A program made the translations under genes and the position numbers. Below are positions 1 to 13,800 of a DNA stretch of 64,000 nucleotides, in pieces. Source of the DNA: Alitta virens (taxonomy: Eukaryota > Annelida > Polychaeta > Phyllodocida > Nereididae); NCBI GenBank assembly GCA_932294295.1, contig OW028579.1, positions 29,337,250 through 29,401,249 of the forward strand. The letters run 5' to 3'. How positions within the stretch are numbered: position 1 is the first letter of the stretch; the number at the start of each line of letters is the position of its first letter. The notes under the pieces are model-generated. The model did no database searches and was not told where the DNA came from. It saw only the letters and a list, made by a program, of their open reading frames with translations.

Positions 1-2690
1 TTGTTTTGGTCGACATGTGCCACATGTTTTTTCTTAGCAGTTTGCTCAATATGGGTTTAACCATGGTTAAATCCTACAGTTGTTTCATTTAAATTTGCCA
101 ACATTGGCAGTTTGCCTTAAAGTTAGTATAACCTCAATAACTGTCAGACTAGCAGTTAATATGTCACGTTAGAAAGCCAGAATGACAAAAATAAAGTAAC
201 AAGTCTTTTGACAAGAGATCAAATGCAGTTAGTTTAAAAACTCTTAGCCATCAGAATTGGTTTAAACAATTGAATTCTTTTACCAACCCTTGGAAGTCTC
301 AGGACAGACATCTTTGACTAGCCATTACACTGATAAACACGGATGTATAAATAGCTAAGTCCCAGGCAAAACTGAAAGCATTTCTGCCACAGACTCTCAC
401 GGTTCTAATACAGACGTATATAATACGCCCACGGTCTACACTGAACAGAAAACATAAATCCCCAATTTCCCAGAAATGCTTCAGAGCACTACTAGACTGG
501 CCGTAATCAAAAGAGGTCGGGGGGGGGGGGGGGGGGGGGGAGAGAGCTGCTTACCCTTAAATACATTTCATAAAAATAAAAAAAATCCCTCAAAATATAA
601 TATTATTATAATGGCATAAATTTATGGCAATATGCAAAATAAGGCAGTACATATATTTCATTAATTTTTTCTCCCCCTGTAAATTAATTAAGATTGTCAC
701 ATCTGGTATTGCACTAACAACAAGACAACAAGTGGTTGATCTTAAAAGAATCTTCGGCTATTCTGAAAAAATTGATTTCCTACAGTGTCTAAGTCGAGTC
801 GTTTTGCAGAAACCCCATTTAACATTTGCACAGTGGACATCCCATTATCGTTCACTTCTCTGGCTCATGTCTATTTTTAGCAATTTTGCAGAATGCCATT
901 TAACATGATTAGTCTATTTTTAGCAATTTTGCAGAATGCCCCTTTAACATGTCCAACATAATGAGCTCCTTGAAAGCCCAAGTTTTCTATTACATTTAAT
1001 TTTTCAAAATACATTGAAGCGCAGCCAAAGCATAAAAGTCCTAACAGCAGCTGAGCATTTATGGAGTTTTGGTGGAGGTTTAAATGGCAATATGGCTGCC
1101 ATGGTGTCATATCCTGTCATGCAATGTGGTCCGACACGACTTTCCCAGAAAGCTGGAATGCTAGAGCTACTTCTGTGACAAATACTGGGCTAAAAATTCA
1201 TAAAATAAATTTAGAGGGCCTGCTTGAGAAATATACATATGCTGGACCTTGAAAAACTACGATATATAATTATGAGAATAACATTTATAAATTAATGCTG
1301 TATGATATAATTTTACGGGGTATTAATTAAGTCCTCACTGATTACTACAAATGTGAGGGAACGAAGACAAGTAAATTTGTTAACTGTGTAAGCATGATGG
1401 GCCTTTACACGCAGGTCAATTAAACTCGATTGACAATTGACGATTGAATATACAAATTACAACCCTAGATGTTCATGCTGATTTAAATAAATAGAAGATC
1501 GCACCATTAATAAAACTATAAGCAGTCCAAAATTTCACATAGGTTTAAATTTGGAACATGTTTTTAATATAGCAGTTAGACCAATCATTAGAGCAGTATT
1601 ATAAATGGACAGAAATGTCAGCAATTTTTCAAGCCCCAACTCCAATATTTCTTTTTTTAACATCATAACATGTCCAAATTTGTTATGATCATTGCACAAA
1701 TGAGTATAGCCAACACTGCCAAACATTATAAAAATAATTTTTTTAACATTAAGCACAGATTTGAAAATAGTCCTTTTACTTTTGTTTGTCTGAACTTGTG
1801 AAATGCTAATATTGATGGTAAAAAATACACTGTATTTACCGAAATATATCAAATAAATGAAAAAATTATTATTGATTTGTAAAATCTCCACACACCAGTA
1901 TAAAAGAGCAGCTATTAAAAGTATTAATAAAACCGTTTGAAAAAACAAAACAATACTGTTTAAAAAAAAACTTGTAAGCCGAACATAGTAAAAAAAAATT
2001 CTGCATGAATAGTTCCTTGTGGAATTTTGAAGTGCAATGTCAAAGTGTGTTTTAAAACAATGTTATCATGGCTATAATCAATGTTATAGTCCTAAATGAT
2101 AGTACATCTATTGTGATCTGATCAGCGAACTACTGCATAAACGTTTTTTACAACATGTATTCTTAAAGATTTACTACAATAGATTCTATACTTGGGGTTG
2201 TTGTAAGGTTTCGGAGGTTTTCGATAAAATTAGACCATGGCTTGGGGCAAGGCCTCGGAAGTTTAACCATGGTTAAGCATGTGTGCAGCTTTTGGTCATA
2301 AATCTACAACACAAACTAAGTTCATTGCACTTTTAAAACACCGAACTGTGACGAAAATGTAAGCAATATCACTTCATGAAGGTAAAAATCACTGTCAAGC
2401 AGGGATAATACAACTGGGATCCATCATGACATTTGTCAGGATTCCGGGGTTTGACAAACCGACATCTATGAACACTTGTTATTGCTATTTATGATTTGGT
2501 CTGTGCTTTATATTCATAACATGCTATATTAGCAGAAACTTGTTACAAAAGTGTATATTCGGTGAACAAATTCATTAGACATTAATAACTCAAGTCAAAA
2601 TAAGTTTCGATCAAATCTGTCAGAAACAAAATAGATACAATATGGCGGGTTACTTGAAAGTTGACATTTCTGTCCAAAGTTTATCTAGCG
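1..2690. other. No supported gene
   Basis: AT-rich sequence with the poly-G run at 519 and a 20-odd base direct duplication near 879 and 918. A 137-codon minus frame (1948-1535) is AT-driven, without domain or splice context, and I do not call it. Confidence 0.6.
519..540 (+). repeat. Poly-G run (22)
   Basis: Uninterrupted G run. About 14 further G or C runs of 10 or more lie between 30.2 and 40.6 kb. Confidence 0.95.
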
Positions 2691-2699
2691 TTTACTTAC

Positions 2700-2840
2700 T
2701 GTCAGCTGAAATAGCTCGTTGAAAACTCGACTAGTCGATTCTAGAACTCGGATGGAATAAGTTTCTCCGCAAACTGTAACTTAGCAGTGATGAGGCACTT
2801 AGTAAACGTCACTACTGGACACGACGAACTTCCTACGTAA
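2700..2840 (-). promoter_or_regulatory. Possible 5' non-coding exon and promoter of a minus-strand gene leaving the window
   Basis: Minus-strand sequence with more CpG than its flanks ends TTTCAGCTGACA before a consensus GTAAGT donor (2699-2694). It has no long open frame and I cannot find the following exon in 1-2690, so a first non-coding exon is only a guess. Confidence 0.25.
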
Positions 2841-3506
2841 ACTGGACATGTACAGATGGCGCACCAAGATCCGGGCACTTGTTCATCACATGACCACAAT
2901 CAGCCAACCAGAGAACGATCCAATTACGTCATGTCTGTGTCGCCCCTCTCTCGCCCAGATGTGTAGGGGCTTTCCAAAGATTTCTAGCAGGGCGTAGCAA
3001 GGGGGAGGGGGGAGAGCAATTATAGATAAAATATATATATTTTTTTTTTTTAGAAAAGGGGGGGGGGGAGTAGATATCTGCATTGTAGCACATATGGCAT
3101 GTTAGAATCGGGTTTAGACATTTCGGTTTTAAAGGCTGATGTTGACAACAATGTCGAAGTCCGGTCTTTCCAACCCCCAAACATGCATGTCTGGCATGCC
3201 AGCCCATCCCCTCACTTCATGGAAAAAAAATCTATTAATCTATGCTATATATAACAGAATGGTAACCCCGACACATGTTGTCAGTCTAGGCTGTTCAAAA
3301 TGTTATAATATAAACAAATTCGTATTTATTTTGCTGGCAGTAAAATTAGTGTCAGGGAGACCAAAAATGTAATGCCATTTCCAAAATCAGAGTGTTGCAT
3401 GATAATTATCAATGTATGCTAATTCACAATTATTTTGCACACAATTAAAGAAACAAAATATATAATTAATTGATAATAATTTAATATGATAATGCAATGT
3501 GCATGA

Positions 3507-3903
3507 GAGGCCGCAGGAGGTGTGATTTACTAAAAATATAATTTGATGCCATTTTCATAGTTGCAATTCACCAGGAGCTCTCATGTAATTTATCTAATAC
3601 GTAACAATCTAGGCAACCAAAACGCGATCGTTCCGCTTGAGCGGGGATATTACCGTGACACCCCTTGCCCAGCGCAAAGGCATTCTCTGTGACGTCATCA
3701 ATGCAAGTTTGTTGTGACGTTTTGGCCTATTTTCATCGTCGCGCATCATGACCTCATTACCGCGCATTGATTTCTAGTTTAATTAGGACAACAAAGTTCC
3801 GTCCGGTCATTTGAGAATAGCACGTCAGTAGATTTTTGTTTTTGGCCAATCTCTAGTCATAAAAGCCCTACGGGCGGCCCCTACGGGGCCGCTCCTGCGG
3901 CCT
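3507..3903. mobile_element. Possible MITE with CpG-rich interior
   Basis: AGGCCGCAGGAG at about 3508 and CTCCTGCGGCCT at about 3892-3903 are inverted. Between them is a CpG-rich block (CGCGATCG, TGACGTCATC, TCGTCGCGCAT, CGGGCGGCCC). The element call is weak, but the compositional contrast with its surroundings is clear. Confidence 0.4.
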
Positions 3904-6900
3904 ATTAATATTCTGCTCCAGTTAAAGTACATCTCACCGACCTAAGCCCAAGGAAGGACACAGCCTCTTCCCAATGATAGCAATTTGGCCAATACCTACT
4001 TCGATCACTTCAAAGGAAGAGTGACTGGAGACTTGCACAAAAAGTTTAAATTGCAGTATATATATATAGCTATATATGCCAATTGAGCACAATCTTTAGT
4101 GAGTAGAAGCACAACGGCCAACACAGAAAAAAATAGGCCTACAAGAAAACAAGCAAAAAATAAGCAGATTAGATTATAAAGGCATAATGAGGGGATGATG
4201 AGATTCGACGATATAATTACACATATATGAATAAACAAAGTTAAAGAGGGTTGGTTTCTATTACATATATATCAGGACTCACCAAGGAAATAATTTTTGA
4301 CATTCATTGAAAATCCAAATTCACTATGGGTGTTTACTTCATTGTTTTTGTTTGGTACTTTAGGCAGGAGGTATCTCAGGTTGTGTTCACAGAATTTATG
4401 CTTAATTCCAGCAAGAGAAGGATTGAACATTTCAAAAGTAACAAAACAATTTTCATTATGGTGAATTAAGAATAGTCAAATTCGCCCTGCTGCTTCCCTA
4501 AATACATATATTCTATGATGTTCACACTGCGCTTCAGTGAGCACACCCCTCATCAGTGATGCCCTGCATCAGCAGCAATAAACTCCCTAAATTTGAAAGT
4601 CAAAATTCTTTCTTTCTTATTGTATATTCTTGACATTACTGCCAGTAAATGCCGCATGATCCCAGGATTCTAAAAATGTTTTCACCAAATTTCTAGCCCT
4701 AATATTAGGAAAGTTATGGACTAAAATTAGCCAGATTGGAACTAATATTTTGCAAAACATGTTATCTTAATCATGTGATAACTCAAGAAGCCGTAAAGAG
4801 CTATAGATCAGACCATATCCATTGAAAAGATGAAAGCCTTGATTTCATGCTGGTCCCAAGTTGTCGAACGGAGATACTGACATTCAAAGATGTCTAATTT
4901 TCAGCAGATGTGCACACATGTGTCTTAATATTTTTTTTATAAAACCTGCCTATTTACATTATCCAAAATTTAGTTGCCTACAGAAATAAAATTTAAGACT
5001 GAAAAAACAATGAAGGAAAAAATGTCAATTTTATACTGTGTGCAGAGGAAAGATTTGCATGTCAGCCTATATGAATACATATTTAGCATCCCTTTCCATT
5101 GTCTCCCAGTGGAATCAGTGAGGGGGAATTATAAAACTTGGTTCTATTACAGCATCATTAATTGGTCATTAGGGCGGTAGCGAAACGCAGTGTGAACCTT
5201 TGAAGTATCGAAGTGTCCGATCCTTCTCTAAATTTCGACTTGACCTTGTCCAGACATTATGTCCCTCAGCAGCACATTATAAAATATATAATATTTCATT
5301 GAAATGTTAACTAAGGTCTTCTAAATATAACAGGTATCTAGTTCATCCAAGATTCCAGTATGACAGAAGTTCATTTGATAGGCTATTCGTATTGATATTG
5401 GCCTATAGTTTTCAAGGAGGAAATCATCACCTTTTTGTATAAGAATCTCAATCCATAACATATCCTATATATAGCAGTGATATCACTGATGTTTGTGTAC
5501 ATTTAAGCTGTGGCCAGATCACTGATCTTCACATCCTTGAAAATGGCTTAAATAACCTACCTATGGCACATTTGTCTTCCTTGAATAAAATGAAGCAACT
5601 CTGAATTGAGGACCATATGTCAAAAGCGCCTGGTTTTATTGTACCATGGTATTTATTAAATCTTAACAGTTCCCCCCTCCAACATCAATGGACTCATCCA
5701 TGTTAGTCTGATTTCCCAGAAATTGGCATGGTTCATTTTGGTCTTAGGGGTGAAAGCTTGTGAAGGCTGTGAAGGTTTTCAACAAATATCTATTGGAGGC
5801 TCATCATGTAAAATGCCCAGCAACTCAACAAAAGCTTTATAAAAAAAATTTAAAAAAATTCATAACTAGTGTGATTTAACAAAAATCCATTATGAATGTG
5901 CTTGTGATGCTGCTGTTGTGTCAGTGTGGCAGTGGTCACTGCATTGCAGGCATCTGGCTATAATTGGCCAGTTGAGTGACACTCCCACACTCTGACCTAT
6001 ATAATTACTGTTCTCACTCTTTATTAAGTGAAACAGTGTAATTACACAAATTGGATTTGTCAATTGCTCTTTATGTTTCTGATAAGTGATTGCATTTGAA
6101 ACTGTACACTGTAATTAATTACAAGTAATTACAAATAGGCCAATGTTGAAATGAAATTATTTCTCAAAATGTTTTAAACAGCAGATATGCAGTTAAAAAA
6201 TGCTACACTCACTGAAACTGTATGTATGTTAATGTGAAAAAAAAACAAGATTTTATTTTTTTAAATTTGGATCTGAATTATTCTATTAGATTTGCAAAAC
6301 ATGTCACATTTTTCTAAAGACTATGTTTTTTTGGCTGAAAATTACAGAATACTAAAAGTATTTAGGTATATTATAAAAAAAAGAACACAAAAAAATTCTA
6401 GGCCTACATGTAATAGGCCTTGGATTTTAACCGTAATTTATCTTAAACTTTGGTTTTAGAAACATCTGAAGACTTCAGTATATTTCATATACAATTAATA
6501 TTTTTCAACAAACATACTGATCTATTATATAAACAAATATTCAGAAATGTACACATTATGTATGGGCAGATCAGGAGAGCACTCTAAGATGATTAATTTA
6601 ACATGGTGATGATAGTTATAATGTAAGGAACAGTTTCATTGGTAAGAATATCAAGAATTTAAGTATGAAAGTCACATGCTAGGCATAGTATGTATACTAA
6701 GAATTTTCCTGTCAAGAAATTGGAAAGAAATTTAAAATAATAACATCCTCTTGCAAAATTATCCAAAAATTATGTGTTTGTTTGAAAATAAGACAGGATC
6801 ATGCCCTTTAGTTGCATAGTTAGTTGCAGGATGATACTCATAATTTTACTCCATAGTCAGACGATAATTAGAGGATTAAACACAAAAACAATTGCGGAAC

Positions 6901-7690
6901 AAATTAGTTATAATCCAAAAGACATTTTTGCTGATTTTAATACACCTAAACAGTTACATATATATAGAAATAATGTATATATATATATATAGATTTTATT
7001 GACATGTAAAATATCATAAGTGATACATATGTCATTCAGTTTAAAGATAACATGAAAGAGACATTAATGTTAATACAGAAAGCAATAAAATTTCAATAAT
7101 CAAGGTTCCAGCCACCAAGTTAACTATTAATACGTGTTTAAAATCCACATACACAATAAAAAAAATACAAGCCGCTAATAATAACATTTCACTCTTAAAG
7201 TCCAAAACATGACAAGCACATCATAACTAATAAACTAATAAACTAAATTAATAACTGTGTGGATACAGGAGATGGTTTTCTCTACACATCGGCTTGAAGG
7301 AGAAACTTTCCTAAACTATTTAATAACTCAGGTTCCTTGTTTGTCATTATTGCTGTAAATTTAGTTATATCATCTAGAGACAAGAAGTTGTTAATAAATT
7401 TAGTTGCATTCAAAAAAAAGGTTGCTCATTACCAGGACAGACTATCAAACAGTGAATTTCATCTTCTACAAAATAATATAATCATACCAGGCTCTAATAA
7501 CGTTAATTCATTTTTTCCAGTCTGTTGCAGACCATATGTTTGGTGGTATGTCATAATAGTTCCATATGATCACACCGGAATGTTCGAAACAAGGAAGCTA
7601 CAATTCAAAGTTTTTTATGAGTACAGTTTTAAGACTTTCAATATCTGATATTCACAGTTTGTTGAATATTTTGTAAACTGCAGAAGCAAT
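3904..7690. other. No supported gene
   Basis: AT-rich, only short frames, a (TA)n run at about 6976-6991. Probably the region downstream of the minus gene; no clear polyadenylation site can be chosen. Confidence 0.6.
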
Positions 7691-7693
7691 AGT

Positions 7694-7891
7694 TCATAGC
7701 CTGATGATCTCCGTGTTGTGTTCCTTGGTGTAATCATCGAACACAAACTTTACAGGTTTTTGATCGGATGCAGCATAGATGATCTTTTGTACTATTGGCT
7801 TGGCATCTTCCTCCAAGGACACAAAATATGTTTCAGGCCGTAAATTGTTCTTTCCAAGATGTGACAAATCCCTGTAGTGGATGGACAGTGT
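7694..7891 (-). CDS. Unrecognised gene exon N, second possible 3' end
   Basis: Open frame from tgcaag/ACACTG to TGA at 7694-7696, encoding 65 residues including TYFVSLEEDAKPIVQKIIYA and PVKFVFDDYTKEHNTEIIRL. It begins in phase 0, so it can follow exon L (skipping M) or K. It cannot follow M in frame. The acceptor is pyrimidine-poor, so the exact start is uncertain. Confidence 0.55.
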   Translation of the reverse strand, partial: TLSIHYRDLSHLGKNNLRPETYFVSLEEDAKPIVQKIIYAASDQKPVKFVFDDYTKEHNTEIIRL

Positions 7892-10800
7892 CTTGCATGA
7901 TGTAATGCATTATTAATGAACTTGATGAGTCATAGAGACTCACTTTCAAATGATCAAATCAGTACTGCTAGTCATATCCATTGAGAAGTCAAATGGTTTG
8001 AGGTTTTTTGGCATATATTCTTCCAGGCCTTCCATTATCGAGCCAACATTCATGAGATCGCTATACTTTGGAGCTCCAGAATCCTCTGTAGGAAAACTCC
8101 GTGTATTTCTATCACAATGTAGCTGTAAATTTAAACGAAAGTATTAAAGTATGAAGCCAAGACTACTGATGGTTCCATTATCACAGGAGCTAATGAGCAC
8201 TGACTTGATCTATGCGATAATTATATTGTCAATCTAGAAGGATTATCTCTAGATTCGATTAAAATTTCTTCAATACACAATATCCTCTGCAATGGCTTTG
8301 AAGGGACCATACTAAAAACACTTAAAAAAGTAATTCATGTGAAACTGTTGTAACAATACCATAAAATGTCCTAGCAACAGGATTCAACTGTGACCAATAT
8401 AATGAAGGAAACACAATGAACCAAAAAAACTCACTTGCACTTGCATTTCATGAAGGCACAATACATTACAAAAATTCAATTCATCACAAAAGAGAAATTG
8501 TTTTATGGCAAGACCTACAAAACATGGTTATGAATTACCCTGTAATTTACCATAACCAGTCTGTTTTGGGCTGACAACTTACTGAAACTCTTCTCTTCTT
8601 GCAATGAGGCCCTAATTGGTTTTCCGATCCACAAATCCAGGCGTTATCACCATTTTGAGGAACTATAGAGTGCACCTGTGCCAGTAAATTTAAATGTAAG
8701 TATTGAAGTATGAAGCCAAGATGACTCATTATTACAGGAACTAATAAGCAAGGACTTGATCTAGGAGAGTGAAGAACTCTAGATTTGGTTAAAATTTCAC
8801 TAACAAGACTTCAATACACAAAATCTTTTGAGTGAACCATACTATGATGTGCTTCAAAAGTAATTCACGTGATATCATGTGATGTACGCGTTCTAGTAAG
8901 AACAGAATTAAACTGACTATATTATGGTGGAAAACATATCAGGAACCATGTACAGTGATACAGAATGTGGTTGTACTTTAATACGTAGTCAGTGTACCTA
9001 ATTTCATGAGGACCTAATTCCATGAAAATCTGCAAACCTTAATCCACAACTGCTTATATTTAATTTTTCACTGTAATTGCCTAACTGCACATAAAAATAT
9101 AATTTATTTATTAATTTGTTAATTTATGTGCATTGCCACCATTTGTTTATTGGGGTTAAGGGTAATCACGCAATTAGGACCATCAAGGAATTATGTTCAC
9201 TTACTCTAAATCACCAAAATACTTGAATTTATCACAATACATTATTACATATTACTTATTGTCTGTCTTTTAATAAAAAAAAACTTACTGACACTGTTTT
9301 CTTGCTGGGAGACTCCAATCCACTAATCAAGGGGTCAATACCATAAGGTAAAACATTTTCAAATACAGACTTTGCTTTAGAGGTAATCTCTTCACCTCCC
9401 GTTTCATGAAAATGAGTGGAATCATCTTCACCTCCATACTCAAGCTCACTAGAATTGTCTTCACCTCCAGACTTGGGAAGTTCAGTGGATTTGTCATCAC
9501 CTTTAGAACTGGAAAGTTCAGTGGAATCCTCTTCACCTCCAGACTCATGAAGCTCAGTTGACTTGTATTTGACCGCAGACTCAGAAAATTTTGTGGCAAT
9601 TTCTTCACCATCAGAATCAGAAACTACGGGTATCTCAATACCCAGATCTTGGAAAGTGCGCTGAATGTCATTTACTGCAGAAGAAGAGATTCTACAATAA
9701 GTCAAGATTTCCCAGTTGGCCACCATGACTTCGACCTATAGATTCAGGGAGCACTAAGGTAGGCCAGCTAAGGCATGCAAAACCTACATCCATACTCATT
9801 ATTAATTCTCATTAACTACCTTAATCAATTGATATCTAATAATATTAAAATTGCAGACATGATACGATGACAATACTGGAGCTACCAATCACAGCAACTT
9901 ACGAAATTAAATTTACAGAAACATCAGAATTTTTATTGAGTACATTGGGGTCATTGAAATTGGCTAGGTCATTGAAATTGGCCACCCCCGACGATCACAA
10001 TTACACACCTTGCAATTTCATTTGTTACTAAACTAACAGTCAGACAGTTTAAGCCACTGACAATATTCTAACACTTCGAAAGGCATCTTAGAAATATTTT
10101 GATAGTTTAGAGTGGCCAATTTCATGAGACCCTCGCCAAATTCGATGACCCCGAGTGTACTGTCTTAAGATAACCTTGATCTCACCATTCAAAACTGGCA
10201 ATGCTGCACCTTGTGTGTCATCATATGGCAAAGTGTAGCTTTTTTCAACATTGCTAACTTTTGTAAGAAATGAACATTTGTTAAACAGTGTGGCAAAATT
10301 AATTTTTATGCAGATGAATGCCATGTGGGTGAGTGTAATAAATTCAATTTAGTAAAATTACCTGCATAAATTGTGTATACCCATACTTTAAATTAATAAA
10401 TTTCAATTGTTTGATAATATTTCTTTTTACTTAAATTTCCAGAGCATTTATCCCAATGTCATCTGCCCATCATTTACATGATTAACTAATCAACCAACTG
10501 AATTGCCTTCTGGCAATGGTTGAAGTTAGAGGCCTAAGAGAATATTTCTTTATTTGTTTGCAAAATAAGTGGTAATTCACTTTACATAAAGTTAAATACT
10601 AAATATCAAATTCAAACTTCAACTTAAAACAATAACTTACATAAAAAAAATCCAAACTTACCAGAGTGAAGCTGAATATCTACAACATAAAAATATGAGG
10701 GTATGTAGTCATAGCATGATAATGAAAATTTGGTCGATGCTGAAAGATCAACTTACCCTTATCACAGAGAAAGATCGGGCCAATCACGGTTGCATCACTT

Positions 10801-13800
10801 AACCCTTCATTAGATAAGGTGAGGGAAGAACATGGACCAGCTGCTAAATCAAAAAAGACGAGATAAACAAGACTTTTCATTACTAATTAAGTTAAAGTAC
10901 GAACTGCAGAAGGTCGAAATTGCCAACGCAATGCAATAAAATGCTGACTGGCTGGTTGCTGGACACTGGCTGTAAGGCATGTCTTATGCAATGCCTCTGA
11001 GGGGGATCAATCAAGCCATGCCCTCTCTGGCAATGCTCAGGGTTTGCTTATACTGAAGTGCAATTAACTTGCCTGTCATATTTGTTGTAATCTGACATAT
11101 ATTTAGACAAATTCAATTATACATACATAAGATTACAAAGCACTGCCTCACTTATGAATGTTACTGTCATATTACCCAGACTGGGATGTTGTTTGAAGTG
11201 ACCACCAACTCTTCATGCCTTTGTTTGGGTAATCAAGGAGGCTCTATTATATCCATGCTATCTACAGACTGTCATATTAGAAGAATAATGCAAATTGCAT
11301 AATCACAGAAATATTCAAATTTAACTCTAGATAATTTAGACAATCAATTGATACATGTCTCAGGTTGTGTCTTAGTTGTATCTCAGGACCATTCACACCA
11401 TATAGATATGCTCACATAAACTATAAAGTGAAATCAGCTCAGTAACACTGGAATTACCATAGAAGGATCATGATGTTGTTTTCCATGTACCAACGAAAAG
11501 GTGAGGCTATATGCTTCGTAAGATTTTTATTTATTTTAATGAAAATGCCCTTAGATTTATTATGTCAATAGAGGCATTTTACCCCAACCTCATTGTACCT
11601 GTAGCCAAATAAGTACTATTTTATTAAGCTAGAGGGGGTTGTTGAGCCATGATAATAGCTCATTGGAATGTCATTAAGGCCTGTCAATCAAATACTGTAA
11701 GATATCTTCATAATTCTGCATATAATTCATAATATATCAACTTATAAACTAAATATAATTCAGAGAGTGGCATAATTTGTTTCTTCATAAATTTTGGAAT
11801 CTGCAGATACCAAATTTATATGGCTTTCTTGCATTGTGTTATGTGGAGATTAGGAAATTATGTGAAATATTCAGAGATGTTTCACCTTTGAGGGGCTGTG
11901 ACCAAATGAGGCCTTTAATCTGGTTGCCCCTTTTATAGTTGTGGCTTGGTCTTTAACACAATGTAATCATTGACCAAACATCACCAGTTGAATGATTAAT
12001 TTTGCAAGCAGTTAATGAATAAATTCAAGTAAGAATTGAATCAAACAATTCTGATTCTACACAATACAACCTGATAATGTTACTGAATAAGGAAACAATT
12101 TATCTGATGTTATCAAGTTGTACAACTGAAGGAGCTCATCAGGTCCAAGACTTATACCCACCCTGCTGAATGGTCTCATTAAGAGCTGTTGGTAAGCTTT
12201 CTGCCTGAAGATCTACCATAAAAATCTCTGTCTTTTCCTCATCCACAGTTGTGGGAACCTAGAAAAAGTGATTGAAGTAAAAAAAAAAAAAAAGTTCAAT
12301 ATTTTCAATTAAAAGGAATGAGTACTTAGAGTATAACATGGTCAAAAATCACCCCCACATAAACTAGAGCACATAAGATGTGCAACAAAGGCAGCTGCAG
12401 GCTGGTTGTATACATGTTCGACGTCCGTATTTTGACAGCTGACATCAAAGCGAACCTTTGCCAAACACTACGATCGGAGAGCATAACTTTGTCAAAGGTT
12501 GATAAAATTTCACAAAGTATACATTAACTAAAGCTAGAATGTCATAGAATACCTTTCTAAACAAAAACGGAATGCACTCTATGTCGAAAGTGCAAAATTC
12601 GCCGTTTTATGTGGCGATTTTATCGGACATTTCATTTGACTGCAAAGCGAAGGCTCGCTACCCACGACGACCGGAGCGCATAACTTCGTCACAAATTATA
12701 CTTAAATGAAAGCCAGAACATCACAGAATTCATTTGTAACAGAAACGGTATCCAGACAGTGTTGAAACTGCAAAATTCTCCTGAAAACAGGCTGTCATAG
12801 CTGTCTAGACACGTCACTGAGCATGCGCGAATACATTAAAATAAAAGAAGAGGCCCCACCTTTTCAAAATCGAACGATCAATCAACGCTAAGACACTGCA
12901 AGAATTCCCCACCGGGGGCCTCTTGCCCGAACATGCATGAAGCCATACAACGAACTTCGGTCATTTCCGTTGGAGTTCGCCATCTTGTTCATCGGAGAGG
13001 CACAGCGTGAAAATGCATCTTTTTACCGGCGATTTGCACCAAGTTTCACTCGACGAAATGCTACCAAAATGTATACAGAAAGAAGTTGCGTGGCAGCTGA
13101 CAAAACGGCAAGTGTGTAGACTCATTTTTCTGGCCTGAATCGCGTCACACACGCAGGGTGTTTTCGTGCTCATTGACTAAACATACGTTTTCAAATTTGC
13201 CGCCGACCTAGTTGTAAAAGCGGATACGTGGGGTTTGCAACTGCTTCCGACAACTGTCGCATACAAAGTCAGCAGCTATGCTGCTGCCTTTGAAATATCA
13301 CCACACAAGAGCATTCAGCAAAAAGTCAATCATGTAGTCATATGTATCTATCACTGCCTTATAAATTATTAGAAATTTTTCCTAACTATTATCATTTACT
13401 TGATTTAATCATGGAGTCACTAGAGAAGGAGGGGAAAGCTCTGTTATCACACATGTGCATCTATATTTTTAATGGCTATTAAAATTAGTTCCTAGGCTAA
13501 GTTGGCCCAGAGAGCTGTTGTGTTAATGGTCAGACTTTGAGAGCCTCACTTCCAATTCAAGGATTTCCCAAAAGTTATTTTAGTTTGGTCTACATTGTGT
13601 GCGCATAATAGGGAATACCTTGGTCATGACATGGTGATCAAATACAAAGTTTTCCAGTGAAAATCCGTCCAGAATTAAGCTAATTAGGGCATTTTAAGCA
13701 AATGTCAACAGCAAAATAGCAACTTGAGTTATGTTTTACTTGGCTCTATTCAACTTGCCATATCTTAAAAGCGCTTTATATCGCGTCCAAGGGATAAGAT

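Noticed and set aside
1535..1948. 137-codon minus-strand frame with a hydrophobic start
   Set aside because: AT-driven composition, no recognisable domain, no splice or gene context; expected by chance in such sequence.
10088..10324. 78-codon minus frame overlapping MITE family B
   Set aside because: Half lies in the MITE and no splice sites fit the phase required between exons J and K of the minus gene.
12937..13173. Overlapping 60-70 codon frames on both strands in the CpG-rich block
   Set aside because: High GC lowers stop frequency; Cys/His spacing does not form a recognisable zinc finger, and the block looks repetitive.
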